From an uncultured Verrucomicrobiales bacterium (GTDB lineage Bacteria > Verrucomicrobiota > Verrucomicrobiia > Verrucomicrobiales > Akkermansiaceae): DNA of 32,310 bases. The stretch is taken from the NCBI GenBank assembly GCA_937944055.1, contig CALDZJ010000050.1, forward strand, positions 1 through 32,310, in the 5' to 3' direction. The notes under the pieces are model-generated. The model was not told where the DNA came from. It made no database searches and worked only from the letters and a program-made list of their open reading frames with translations. Position 1 is the first letter of the stretch. Each line of letters starts with the position of its first letter. This document shows positions 1 through 9,000 of the stretch, piece after piece. The position numbers were made by a program, and so were the translations under genes.

Positions 1-8
1 TAGCGGAG

Positions 9-1151
9 ATGTCAGATTTGGAGAAGCTGGATTGTTTGACGGGGAAGATGTTGGGCGGAATTGCTTTGAAGGCGCCGAATTTTGGACAAGGAAAGAGGCG
101 GCGTTTTGTCTTTGAGGACCGTTCTTGCTGCTACCATGTGATGTCACGGGTGGCGGGAGGCGATTTGTTGTTCGGTGAGGTGGAGAAGGAGGCTTTCCGG
201 AAGTTGATGCGAAGAATGGAGCGTTTTTCTGGGGTGGAGGTGTTGACTTATGCGGTGATGGGGAATCATTTCCACCTTTTGATCCGAGTGCCGAAGCGGG
301 AGGAGTTTTTAGTGAAGTTTGAGAAGGGGACTGCGATTGAGCGGGAGGAGCGCTTGTTCGATCATTTGAAGCTGCTTTATTCGCGGGCTTATTTGGCCCA
401 GTTGGAGACAGAGTTAGGGGAGATGAAGAAGCGGGGAATGGATGAGCTCTATGAGAAGACGATTCAGGGATATTTGGAGCGGCTGTGTAGTCTGAAGCAT
501 TTCATGAAGGAGTTGAAGGAGCGCTTTAGCCGTTGGTTTAATAAACGGCACGAGCGGCGGGGAACTCTGTGGCAGGAGAGGTATCGGAGTGTTTTGGTGG
601 AGGACGGAGAGGCCTTGCAGACGATGGCGGCTTACATTGATCTGAATCCTTTGCGGGCGGGTTTGGTGGAGGATCCGAAGGATTACCGCTGGTGCGGTTA
701 CGCGGAGGCGGTGGGTGGAAGCAAGCGCGCACGTAAGGGGCTGTGCCGGGTGATGGAGGCGGCACAGGATTCGTGGGGGAAGCTTGCGGGAGCGAGGTAT
801 CGACGTCTTTTGTTGAGCGCAGGAATGGAGCGGGCGGAGAAAGAAGGGGCGGAGACAGGAGGGGCTGCTTCTGATGAAGGGGCTGCGTCGAAGGGGGCTG
901 CGTCGAAGGGAGCTGCGTCGAAGGGGGGCTTTGACCGGAAGGAGGCTTTGCGGAAGTTGGCGACTGGGGAGGATTTGTCGCGAGCGGAATTACTGCGTTG
1001 TCGGGTGAGGTATTTTAGTGAGGGCTTGATCTTGGGGTCACGAGATTTTGTGGAGAGGGCTTTGGCGAAGAAGCGGGAGTGGTTTGGAGAGAAAGGCAGG
1101 AAGATGCGGCCAATCCAAGCAGACAACTACGATCTCTATTCGATGAAGTAG
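9..1151 (+). CDS. REP-associated (Y1/HUH-like) transposase, large PVC-type form
   Basis: A 380-residue protein of the REP-associated transposase group within the IS200/IS605-like Y1 superfamily. These enzymes nick and rejoin single-stranded DNA at hairpins. The metal-binding HUH signature is visible as NHFHLL (His87 and His89). The conserved downstream block GTLWQERYRSVLVED and the family hallmark YIDLNPLRAGLVEDP (about residues 209-223) follow. A Lys/Glu-rich insertion of about 50 residues separates the HUH strand from the helix that normally carries the nucleophilic Tyr. That helix reads KERFSRWFN, with Phe173 where a Tyr is usual, so nicking activity is uncertain. Residues about 291-305 are three tandem GAASK units. 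The ATG at 9 follows GCGGAG. No flanking REP hairpin is recognisable in the few bases upstream. Family membership is fairly certain; activity is not. Confidence 0.85.
   Translation: MSDLEKLDCLTGKMLGGIALKAPNFGQGKRRRFVFEDRSCCYHVMSRVAGGDLLFGEVEKEAFRKLMRRMERFSGVEVLTYAVMGNHFHLLIRVPKREEFLVKFEKGTAIEREERLFDHLKLLYSRAYLAQLETELGEMKKRGMDELYEKTIQGYLERLCSLKHFMKELKERFSRWFNKRHERRGTLWQERYRSVLVEDGEALQTMAAYIDLNPLRAGLVEDPKDYRWCGYAEAVGGSKRARKGLCRVMEAAQDSWGKLAGARYRRLLLSAGMERAEKEGAETGGAASDEGAASKGAASKGAASKGGFDRKEALRKLATGEDLSRAELLRCRVRYFSEGLILGSRDFVERALAKKREWFGEKGRKMRPIQADNYDLYSMK
879..923 (+). repeat. 15-bp tandem repeat, three copies, coding for GAASK
   Basis: Three back-to-back copies of a 15-base unit (GGGGCTGCGTCGAAG, with the third copy starting GGAGCT) lie in frame in the transposase-like gene. 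Each codes for Gly-Ala-Ala-Ser-Lys. A degenerate related stretch (GGGGCTGCTTCTGATGAAG) precedes them. Near-identity at the DNA level suggests recent slippage expansion in a linker between the catalytic domain and the C-terminal tail. Confidence 0.85.
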
Positions 1152-1184
1152 AGGAGGGGTCTGTTTGCGAGCGCGTGCCTTGGT

Positions 1185-2447
1185 TTAGGGGAAGAGTCCG
1201 CGCGTTTTTTTAACTTTGGCGACGGCTTCGATCCCGGTAGCTAGCGCTCCGAGGCGATGAGCGCATTTGTGTTCACCACAGAAGAGGAGGAGATTTTCAA
1301 AGGCTTCATTTAATTTTGTTTCGAGCTTGGTGAGGACTTCGGTTTTGGTCCAGCTGAAGCGTTGGAGGTTTTGAACCCACTCGAAGTAGCTCACGGTGAC
1401 GCCGCCAGCATTACAGAGAATGTCGGGGATGACGAAGATGTCTCCTCGCGCCTCAATGATGGCATCAGCCTCAGGGGTGGTAGGGCCGTTTGCGGCTTCA
1501 GCGAGAATTTTGCATTTAAGCTGGCTGGCATTGTCCTTGGTGATGACTCGTTCGAGCGCAGCCGGAGCTAGGACATCGCATTCCTGAAGGAGCATTTTAT
1601 CTGGATCGATCTTATCGGCACCCGTGAAGCCTGCAATGCCGCCGGACTCTGCAACATGGTTTTGAAGTGCATTTAGATCGATGCCATCTCCATTCCAAAT
1701 GGCACCTGTAATGTCGGAGACGCCGGTGATCTTCATACCGTATGAGGCCATGGTGCTAGCGGCGTATGACCCGACATTTCCGAAGCCTTGGATGATGGCG
1801 GTGGCACCTGCCACAGGGAGGTCGAGTTTGTTTAGGGCGCGGGAGGCCAAGAAGGCGACTCCGTGGCCTGTTGCTTGGGTCCTTCCTTCGCTGCCTTGGA
1901 GTTCAACCGGTTTTCCGGTGATGATCTCTGGGACGAAGCGCCCTTCCCGCGTGGAGTAGGTATCGAGAATCCACGCCATATGCTGGGGGGTGGTCCCGAC
2001 GTCTGGAGCCATCACGTCAATTTCTGGCCCGATAAATGTGCTGATTTCTTCAGCGAAGCGGCGAGTGAGGCGTTCTTGCTCGGCCATGCTCAGTTTACGG
2101 GGATCACAGGTGATGCCACCTTTCCCGCCTCCATATGGGAGGCCCATGAGGGCGCATTTCCAATTCATCCACATGGCCAAAGCTGCCACTTCACCGACAT
2201 TAACGTTGGGATGAAAGCGGAGGCCTCCTTTCACGGGTCCACGGGAGAGATGGTGCTGCACGCGATGGCCGAAGAAAATTTCCATACGGCCATCATCCAT
2301 TGTGACAGGCAGGCTGACTGTGATGATGCGCTTAGGCCATTTGCAACGCTCACGAACCCGCTCGTCGAGATTTAGGAAATCGGCAACGCGGTCAAATTGC
2401 CCTGCAGCCATACCGAAGACTGGATCTTTAAGGAGTTCCTCTTTCAT
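1185..2447 (-). CDS. gdhA: Glutamate dehydrogenase (Glu/Leu/Phe/Val dehydrogenase family)
   Basis: A 420-residue cytosolic dehydrogenase that interconverts L-glutamate and 2-oxoglutarate plus ammonia with NAD(P). Its length matches the hexameric bacterial enzymes of about 410-430 residues. The substrate-binding block KGGLRFHP (73-80), Lys97, the catalytic lysine in LPYGGGKGGI (Lys109) and the catalytic aspartate in DVMAPDVGT (Asp149) are all present. The Rossmann glycine motif GFGNVG is at 221-226. Family knowledge gives the reaction; cofactor preference cannot be fixed by eye, although an acidic residue after the second Rossmann strand (GVSD) leans to NAD. It is transcribed divergently from infA-selB and converges with the transposase-like gene 33 bases away. 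With putA in the same window it could complete proline to 2-oxoglutarate catabolism. Confidence 0.93.
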   Translation of the reverse strand: MKEELLKDPVFGMAAGQFDRVADFLNLDERVRERCKWPKRIITVSLPVTMDDGRMEIFFGHRVQHHLSRGPVKGGLRFHPNVNVGEVAALAMWMNWKCALMGLPYGGGKGGITCDPRKLSMAEQERLTRRFAEEISTFIGPEIDVMAPDVGTTPQHMAWILDTYSTREGRFVPEIITGKPVELQGSEGRTQATGHGVAFLASRALNKLDLPVAGATAIIQGFGNVGSYAASTMASYGMKITGVSDITGAIWNGDGIDLNALQNHVAESGGIAGFTGADKIDPDKMLLQECDVLAPAALERVITKDNASQLKCKILAEAANGPTTPEADAIIEARGDIFVIPDILCNAGGVTVSYFEWVQNLQRFSWTKTEVLTKLETKLNEAFENLLLFCGEHKCAHRLGALATGIEAVAKVKKTRGLFP

Positions 2448-2495
2448 GAGGAGGCGAAGCTATACATAGAACGATCATTTCAAAACTCAAATTCC

Positions 2496-2511
2496 TCCCA
2501 CCTGTGTGGGA
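2496..2511. other. Short perfect hairpin in the gdhA/infA divergent region
   Basis: TCCCAC and GTGGGA are perfectly complementary around a 4-base loop, CTGT, in the roughly 110-base spacer between the gdhA start and the infA start. It could be an operator palindrome or a leader hairpin; nothing shows which. An alternative upstream GTG for infA (2504) would lie inside it, which is one reason to prefer the downstream start. Confidence 0.4.
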
Positions 2512-2557
2512 ACTTCCCTCACTTGACAGATCGAGCTTCCACGACAAGCTCCTCATT

Positions 2558-2770
2558 GTGCCTACAGAACCGATCGTCACAACTGGTGAGGTGTTAAAAA
2601 TATTTAGCGACCGCGCTTATCAAGTCGCCCTCCCGAATGGGAAGAAGGTGATCGCGCATCCCGCGAAGAGCATGAACGCTCGTAAGGATGAGATCGTTCC
2701 CGGGGCTAAGGTCGGTCTTGAAATGACCCCTTTCGATTTCGAAAAGGCCCGTATTGCCAAGCTTCTCTAA
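2558..2770 (+). CDS. infA: Translation initiation factor IF-1
   Basis: A 70-residue single S1/OB-fold protein. From the GTG at 2558 it reads MPTEPIVTTGEVLK, then strands matching IF-1: YQVALPNGKKVIAHPA, IVPGAKVGLEMTPFDFEKARI. The closing TPFDFEKARI corresponds to the S/TPYDLTRGRI end of IF-1, and 70 residues fits the usual 71-73. IF-1 binds the A site of the 30S subunit during initiation. The reading frame stays open upstream to a GTG at 2504, but that start would add 18 unrelated residues and lies inside a hairpin, so 2558 is preferred; an ATT at 2555 is also possible. No clear Shine-Dalgarno sequence is present. selB follows 26 bases downstream on the same strand, so the two translation factors are probably cotranscribed. 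The middle part lacks the usual GKMRKNYI segment, so this is a divergent IF-1. Confidence 0.8.
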   Translation: MPTEPIVTTGEVLKIFSDRAYQVALPNGKKVIAHPAKSMNARKDEIVPGAKVGLEMTPFDFEKARIAKLL

Positions 2771-2796
2771 CTCATTTTTCTTTTCCTTAAGTCTCC

Positions 2797-4731
2797 ATGC
2801 CTCGTCACTTCATCATCGGTACTGCCGGACATATCGACCACGGAAAATCAACCTTGGTTCAGACACTCACGGGCACGAATCCTGATCGTTTGCCGGAGGA
2901 GAAGGATCGCGGCGTGACGATTGAGCTCGGCTTCGCGCACTTCTCACTGCCGATCCCGGAGACCACGAGCGAGACGTTCGAGATCGGAGTGGTCGATGTG
3001 CCAGGCCACGCGGATTTCGTGAATAATATGGTGGCTGGGGTGGGCTCGATCGATCTCGCGATCTTTATCGTAGCGGCCGATGATTCATGGATGCCACAAT
3101 CCGAGGAGCATTTACAAATTCTCACCTATCTCGGGATTCAGAATTTTATTGTGGCCTTGACCAAGGCGGACCTCGTGGAGGATTTAGATTTTGTCACCGA
3201 GATTCTGGCGGATGATTTACAAGGGACGGCGTTGGAGGGTGCGCCGATTGTCCCAGTTTCAGCGCCTACTGGCTACGGTATGGATGAGTTAAAAGAGACG
3301 ATCACTCAGATTCTCCACGCTGCACCATCTCCGCGTGATTTTGGGCAGGCCCGCCTTGCCGTGGATCGTGCTTTTTCTCCTAAGGGGGTGGGCACGGTGG
3401 TGACTGGGACTTTGACCGGGGGAGAGCTAGCGCTGGGTGCGCAGCTCACCGCCTTTCCATCTGGTTTAAAAACTCATGTGCGCTCAATCCAGAATCATAG
3501 TGCCTCTCTTGAAAGAGCGGTTCCGGGAATGCGGACTGCCTTAAATTTACCGGATCTCCCCTTGAGCGCGAAGGGGAAGAAGGGAGTCTCACGTGGGCAT
3601 CTCTTGGTCGGGGGAGCGGCGGGTGCGGCCAGTCTAGAAATCGATGTCGAGTTGACGCGAGCTGCGCGCCCCATTCCCGGCCAGAAGGGGACCCAGCGGC
3701 CTTTAAAATCGAATCATCGGATCTTCGTGCACCATGGTTCCGGCCGTACTCAGGCGCGCGTTCTTTTTCCCGAAGAGATCGTTTTAAATCCGGGTGATCG
3801 CTCGATCGCGCAGTTACGTTTTGATGAGCCAATTCATGCTCTCGCGGGTGAGCGTCTCGTCATCCGAGAGCTCTCTGGCGAGGCCACCTTGGCTGGGGCG
3901 GTCGTTTTAGATCCTCATCCCACTCGGCGTCAGTTTCGCTCAGAGCAGCGGCAGGGTTTTTTAATGGCGAGGGCAGAAGCGCCGCATGATCTTTTACTCC
4001 TGCTGCGGACGCACCTAGAGCGGGACCACTTCGTGACAGGGATGGAGCTGACGCAATCTCTCCCTTTCTCACCAGCGGAGATTAAATCCGGTCTTAAAAA
4101 GCTGACGAAGGCGAATGAGATCTTCGCCCTAGGGGATAAGTATTTCACCCACGCAGAATACTGGAAAGAGCTGCTTAAAAAGGCATCCAAGGCTGTGCAA
4201 GATTACCACGCCAGCCATCCTGATCATGTTGGAATGGCCACTGATATTCTTAAAAAACATCTCGGCACAGCTCCGAGCGTTGCGGGGCTTTTTGATACTC
4301 TTCTGGGAGAACTTGGAGGGAAGAATTTTAAAATTTCAGACAATACAATCTGTCATAATTCTCACTCCTTAGAGCTTCCGGCAGAGTTAGAGGCAGCGGC
4401 AGCAGAGATCTTAAAAACCCTAAAGGAGAGTGGGCTGGCGCCTCCTTTACCGGGCGATTTACAAGCGACGCCGAGTCACCAAGCGGCTTATAAATTTCTA
4501 GCCCGGACGCGCCAAATCATCCCCTTGGATCCCAAGGTGACTCTGGGCAGTGAGGTCTTCCAAAAAACGATCGATGAAGTACGAAGCTTCATAGAAAAGA
4601 GCGGACAAGCGACTGCCTCGGAGCTGCGCCAACATCTTGAAACTTCGCGGAAAGTGATCATGCCGCTCCTTGAGAGACTTGATCGAGACGGGGTGACGAG
4701 GCGAGAGGGAGACTACCGGACTCTCGTTTGA
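2797..4731 (+). CDS. selB: Selenocysteine-specific translation elongation factor SelB
   Basis: A 644-residue GTPase that delivers selenocysteyl-tRNA to UGA codons followed by a SECIS hairpin. The N-terminal G domain shows G1 as GTAGHIDHGKST (8-19), the switch region DRGVTIELGFAHF (38-49), which is typical of SelB, G3 as DVPGH (67-71) and G4 as TKAD (122-125). EF-Tu-like beta-barrel domains follow. The C-terminal half, from about residue 390, has the winged-helix character that binds SECIS RNA and ends ...LLERLDRDGVTRREGDYRTLV. E. coli SelB has 614 residues, so this is full length. It follows infA and ends just before an intrinsic terminator. No selA, selD or selC (tRNA-Sec) is recognisable in the window. 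Selenoprotein synthesis in this organism is therefore likely but not shown here. Confidence 0.93.
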   Translation: MPRHFIIGTAGHIDHGKSTLVQTLTGTNPDRLPEEKDRGVTIELGFAHFSLPIPETTSETFEIGVVDVPGHADFVNNMVAGVGSIDLAIFIVAADDSWMPQSEEHLQILTYLGIQNFIVALTKADLVEDLDFVTEILADDLQGTALEGAPIVPVSAPTGYGMDELKETITQILHAAPSPRDFGQARLAVDRAFSPKGVGTVVTGTLTGGELALGAQLTAFPSGLKTHVRSIQNHSASLERAVPGMRTALNLPDLPLSAKGKKGVSRGHLLVGGAAGAASLEIDVELTRAARPIPGQKGTQRPLKSNHRIFVHHGSGRTQARVLFPEEIVLNPGDRSIAQLRFDEPIHALAGERLVIRELSGEATLAGAVVLDPHPTRRQFRSEQRQGFLMARAEAPHDLLLLLRTHLERDHFVTGMELTQSLPFSPAEIKSGLKKLTKANEIFALGDKYFTHAEYWKELLKKASKAVQDYHASHPDHVGMATDILKKHLGTAPSVAGLFDTLLGELGGKNFKISDNTICHNSHSLELPAELEAAAAEILKTLKESGLAPPLPGDLQATPSHQAAYKFLARTRQIIPLDPKVTLGSEVFQKTIDEVRSFIEKSGQATASELRQHLETSRKVIMPLLERLDRDGVTRREGDYRTLV

Positions 4732-4745
4732 GGTGACTCGTGGGG

Positions 4746-4779
4746 CTCTCTCGCGGACTCCGTGCTAGAGGGTTTTTTT
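4746..4779 (+). terminator. Intrinsic terminator after selB
   Basis: An interrupted stem (CTCT, CGCGG, loop ACT, CCGTG, AGAG) with a CT/CT internal loop is followed by GG and seven T residues (4773-4779). It starts 15 bases after the selB stop. The hairpin overlaps the last codons of the convergent exporter gene, whose stop codon lies inside the stem. Confidence 0.65.
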
Positions 4780-6006
4780 CGTTGGGAGGATGGCTCTGGA
4801 GAAGAGGAGGCCTGCGGTGAGGGAGACGAAGACCATGAGGGCGGTGCTTCCGCTTTGGCCGGGGAGGATGCTCTCGCCAGAGACCCATTGGTTTAGGATG
4901 GAGAAGACCTTACTTCCGGGAACTAGGACGAGGATGCCAGAGGTGATGAGAACGGAACTGGGGCCACGAGTGATTCTGGAGAAGAGATTGGCAAAGAGTC
5001 CGGTGGCGAGTGAGCCGAGAAAAACTCCGGCAAAGATCCCGAAGTAGCTCTCGCCAAGCGCCGCAAAAGAGTAGGCGATGATGATGGAGAGGATGCCCCA
5101 AGCGATCTTGTGGAAGGGAAGCTTTAGCGCGATGCTGAGCGAGAGAGCGAGGCCAAGGAGGGCGGGCCACACGCGCCATTCCGGGAGATCTGGCTGGGCT
5201 TCCACATGGGCGAGGACCTGGGGCACCGAGTCGAAGAAAAATCGGGTCAGGGCGATGCCGCTGGCTGCTCCAAAGAAGAGCTTGAGGAGAATCATGAAGG
5301 CATCTACGAGGCGAGAGCAGCCAGAGATGAGATGGCCGGCTGAAATCTCAATCAGGGAGACGGTGAAGGCGAGGCCGGGCACGAAGATGATGATGGAGGA
5401 TAGGACGATGAGCGGAGGATTCACCGGTAAGCCCGCGGCGGCGACGAGGCTAGCGAGCAGGCCGGAGGTGAGGGCACCAAGAATGATGGACACAGGACGC
5501 CAGCGGGGGGTTGATGAGGTCTGCCGGACGATGAGGAAGATGATGAGAGAGAGAAAGGGGGCGACTACCGCATCAAGCGGATTCGCTGAGAGGAGAATTG
5601 CAAAGCATGCCCCTACTAGAAACCAAGAGGCGGAATCAATGGGGAGGGAATATTGAGGAGGGGACTCATTGATGAGTTTGAGCTTTGCGAGGCCATCGTG
5701 GAAGCTGAGTTTCTCCATCTCGATGTTCTCGACGAGTCGATCAATTTCCCAGAGGCGGCCTAGGTGATAGTCGCCGGGTTCTACCCGCTCGATGTGTAGG
5801 AACTGATCGAGTTCATCGTCCTCCCAAAAGGCGCAGGTGAAGGTGGTGGGGCTTACGAGAAAATTCCCCTGAAGACCGAGCATCTTGGTGACATTGTCAA
5901 GGTGTCGCTCGATGCGCTCGCTCGTTGCGCCGCATTCATGCAAGGCACGTCCCAGCTTGATGACGAAGCGGGTGCGCTGGCGGAAGGAGTCAGTGGGGGG
6001 AGGCAT
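4765..6006 (-). CDS. ThrE-type threonine/serine exporter (DUF1212/DUF3815 fusion)
   Basis: A 413-residue inner-membrane protein of the threonine/serine exporter family. The soluble N-terminal segment (about 1-130) contains KLGRALHECGATSERIERHL and the block FLVSPTTFTCAFWEDDE, typical of the YjjP/DUF1212 part. About ten hydrophobic helices follow. These include a conserved loop (VNPPLIVLSSIIIFVPGLAFTVSLIEISAGHLISG) and a second half (SFAALGESYFGIFAGVFLGSLATGLFANLF...SSVLITSGILVLVPGSK) matching the YjjB/DUF3815 part. In E. coli these halves are two genes (yjjP, yjjB); in Corynebacterium ThrE they are fused, as here. Substrate is inferred from the family and could be another small amino acid. 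It lies downstream of and in the same direction as putA with a 55-base gap, consistent with an amino-acid-related unit. Confidence 0.85.
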   Translation of the reverse strand: MPPPTDSFRQRTRFVIKLGRALHECGATSERIERHLDNVTKMLGLQGNFLVSPTTFTCAFWEDDELDQFLHIERVEPGDYHLGRLWEIDRLVENIEMEKLSFHDGLAKLKLINESPPQYSLPIDSASWFLVGACFAILLSANPLDAVVAPFLSLIIFLIVRQTSSTPRWRPVSIILGALTSGLLASLVAAAGLPVNPPLIVLSSIIIFVPGLAFTVSLIEISAGHLISGCSRLVDAFMILLKLFFGAASGIALTRFFFDSVPQVLAHVEAQPDLPEWRVWPALLGLALSLSIALKLPFHKIAWGILSIIIAYSFAALGESYFGIFAGVFLGSLATGLFANLFSRITRGPSSVLITSGILVLVPGSKVFSILNQWVSGESILPGQSGSTALMVFVSLTAGLLFSRAILPTKKTL

Positions 6007-6061
6007 GCTTTTGTTTGTTGCTTTGAGGAGGCCTAGGTGATGGAGGCAGTTTAGATGTAGT

Positions 6062-9000
6062 TTAGATACGGCCGTGGCGATGGATGGTTTCGCTGATTGA
6101 TTGCTCGTGCAGATAGTGGAGGAGTTCTAGGCGACCATTCGGGAGGGCTTGGGCTGGCAGGGTCTTAGCGAGTGGATGCGAAGAGTGACTGACGATTTTG
6201 GTCCCCACCGTGGCAGCAGCGATTTTTTGAAGTAATGAGGGCTGCGCCGAGATGACCTCGGGGGCGATTTTGTAGCGGAAATGGTTCGTTTCGCCGAGGA
6301 GATTTGAGGGATCATGTTCTTTTGAAAATTCCTCACGCCACCAGTAGGCGTAGCTACGGGCTGCGGCGAGCACTTGGGGATCGTCGCCGAGGAGGGCGAG
6401 AACTTCCGGACGGGGTTCGGCTTGTTTTTCTGGAGTGCCGTGAGGCTGCCATTTGGAGAACTGGCTGAGGTAATTTGGACCGCCTGCTTTTGCGCCCGGG
6501 CCGACGCAGGAACGTTTCCAGCCGCCGAAGGGTTGGCGGCGGACGATCGCTCCGGTGATGGGGCGATTAATGTAGGCGTTTCCGACTTCGACCGCTTCCC
6601 GCCATTGGGAAATTTCTTCTGGATCGAGTGAGTGGATGCCGCCGGTGAGGCCAAAGTCTGAGGAGTTCTGAATGTGCAGTGCTTCCTCTAAATCGGTGAC
6701 TCGGATGAGTGAGAGAACGGGGCCAAAGAGCTCTGTTTGGTGAATCCATGATCCGGCTTGGACTCCGAGGCGGATCCCGGGAGACCAGAGACGGGGGCTG
6801 ATTTGGCGAGGTTCGAGCAGCCAGCTTTGGCCTTCATCGAGCTGGGTGAGGCCGCGGAGGAGGTCTGGCGAGGGCTCTTGAATGAGGGGGGTGACGATGG
6901 CGGCGGGATCGGTGGCCTCGCCTACTGGGAGGGAGGCGGCGGCATCGCGGAGCTGGCTCATGAAGAGGTCGTGATCGTAGAGGTCTGCCTCGATGAGGGC
7001 GAGGGAGGCGGCGGAGCATTTTTGACCGGCATGGCCGAAGGCGGATTTGACGAGGTCCTTGATGGCGAGGTCTGGATCTGCGGCGGCGGTGATGATGAGG
7101 GCGTTTTTACCGGAGGTTTCGGCGAAGAGTTGGAGCTCTGGATTCCAGCTTTTAAAGAGATCTGCGGTGAGTGAGGAACCTGTGAGGATAATGCCGTGAA
7201 TTTGATCTGAGGAGACGAGTGCCTGGCCGACTTTATTATCAGGGCAGGGGAGGAACTGGAGGGCGTGGCGGGGGATGCCAGCGTCCCAGAGGCAGGTGAC
7301 CATTTCCCAGCCAGTCTGGATGACTTCTGGGGCGGGTTTCATGATGACGGAGTTTCCGGCTGCGAGGGCCGCAAGGATGCCGCCGCAGGGGATGGCGCAG
7401 GGGAAATTCCATGGAGGGGTGACTAGGATGGTGCCGAGGGGGCTGGGGGAGCTTCCATCAAGAAAAGCGGGGTCTAAAGTACGATCTGCGTAGTAGTTGG
7501 CAAAGTCAACGGCTTCAGAGACCTCCACATCAGATTCGAAGGGGCGTTTATCAGCATCGAGCCGCATGCAGGCGATGAGGGAGCCGCGTGCGGCTTCTAG
7601 GGTGTGTGCGGCGCGGCGCAGGAGGCGAGCACGTTCTGCGGGGCTGGTGTTTTTCCAAGAAGAATCTGCGGCGCTTTGGAGGGCCGAGTGAACGGCGGCG
7701 AGATCGGCGAGGGGCGGTGGATTAGTGGGGGTGTAGTGGCGGATGGCTTGGTCTAGCCAGTGGCGATTGGCGGGGAGGATCCAATCGGTCTCAGGGGAGT
7801 TCTGGAATGGCAAGGGCTCGCTGTGAGGGGAGGGGCTAGGGTGCTTACGATCTTGGCGGCGATTAGGGCCAGCGTGCACGCTGGGGATGCGGTGGCAGGC
7901 TTCGCGGAAGCGGGCTTCTTGTTCCTGAAAGGCGGCATCGCCGGGCTGCATAGAGAAGACGTGTGCGAGGAAGTTCTCCGGTGAGGTGTTTTCATCGAGC
8001 CGGCGGACGAGGTAGGCGATGGCGGAGTGGAAATTTTCTTTTTTTACGATGGGGGCGTAGAAGAGGACGGGGGAGCCTTGTGTTTCCAGCGCGCGGGCGT
8101 GCTCATTGGCCATGCCTTCGAGCATTTCTAGTTCGACTCGGTCTGCGACGCCATTTTGTTGGCGCAGGAGGAGGGCGTATGCGATGTCGAAGAGGTTGTG
8201 AGAGGCGACGCCGATGCGGACGTGTTTGGCATTCTCGGCTTGCATCGCGAAGTGGAGCAGCCGCTTGTAGTTGGCATCGACATCTATTTTGTCTTGGTAG
8301 GGGGCTTGGGGCCAGTGGTGCTGGGAGGCTTCGATTTTTTCCATTGCGAGATTGGCTCCTTTGACGATGCGGATTTTTATCTCGGTGCTGCGTTTCTTGG
8401 CCCAGGCGGTGAGGTCTTCTAGGGCGGCCAGGGAGTCTGGAAGGTAGGCTTGAAGGACGATGCCTGCTGTGGTTTCTTGAAATTCTGGTTCATCAAGGGT
8501 GCGTTTGAAGGCCTCGCAGGTGAGCTCTAGATCACGGTATTCCTCCATATCGAGGTTGATGAATTTTCCACTGCGGTAGAGGAGGCGGAGGCGTGACTGG
8601 ATGGCGGCGAGGGTGCCTTCTTGATCGAGAAGATTAATCTGGGAGAAGATGGCGGAGATTTTAACGGAGAGGTAGGTGCATTCAGGTTTGGCAAGGAGGG
8701 CGAGGTTTTGCTGGAGGCGGCTTTGGGCTTCTTCTTCGCCGAGGATGGCTTCGCCAAGGAGGTTGAGGTTTACTTTGGACCGCTTGGTGAGGTAGGCGTG
8801 GAGGGGTTTTTCTTCTCGGGCGAGGATGACGCGCTGGCTGTCTTTGCGAATTTGTGCGGTGACGGCGGGCATGACGATGGAGGGAAAAAAGCGGGAAGCG
8901 AGAGCGCCAATGCGCATGAGGGCGCGCTGGTGTGGGCGAAGGTACTGGGGGATGCCGTGCGTCTGGATGAGGCGGCGGAAGGTGGCGGCTTGGGCAGCGG

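Noticed and set aside
698-1126. 142-codon minus-strand frame opposite the transposase-like gene
   Set aside because: Its repeats (PFDAA) simply mirror the GAASK tandem repeat on the opposite strand; no independent support.
2523-2528. Perfect TTGACA, a possible -35 element before infA
   Set aside because: No -10-like hexamer occurs 16-18 bases downstream and it is only 30 bases from the infA start, so it is probably chance.
2504-2557. Extended infA start at GTG 2504
   Set aside because: The extra 18 residues have no IF-1 character and the codon lies within a hairpin; GTG 2558 gives the normal family length.
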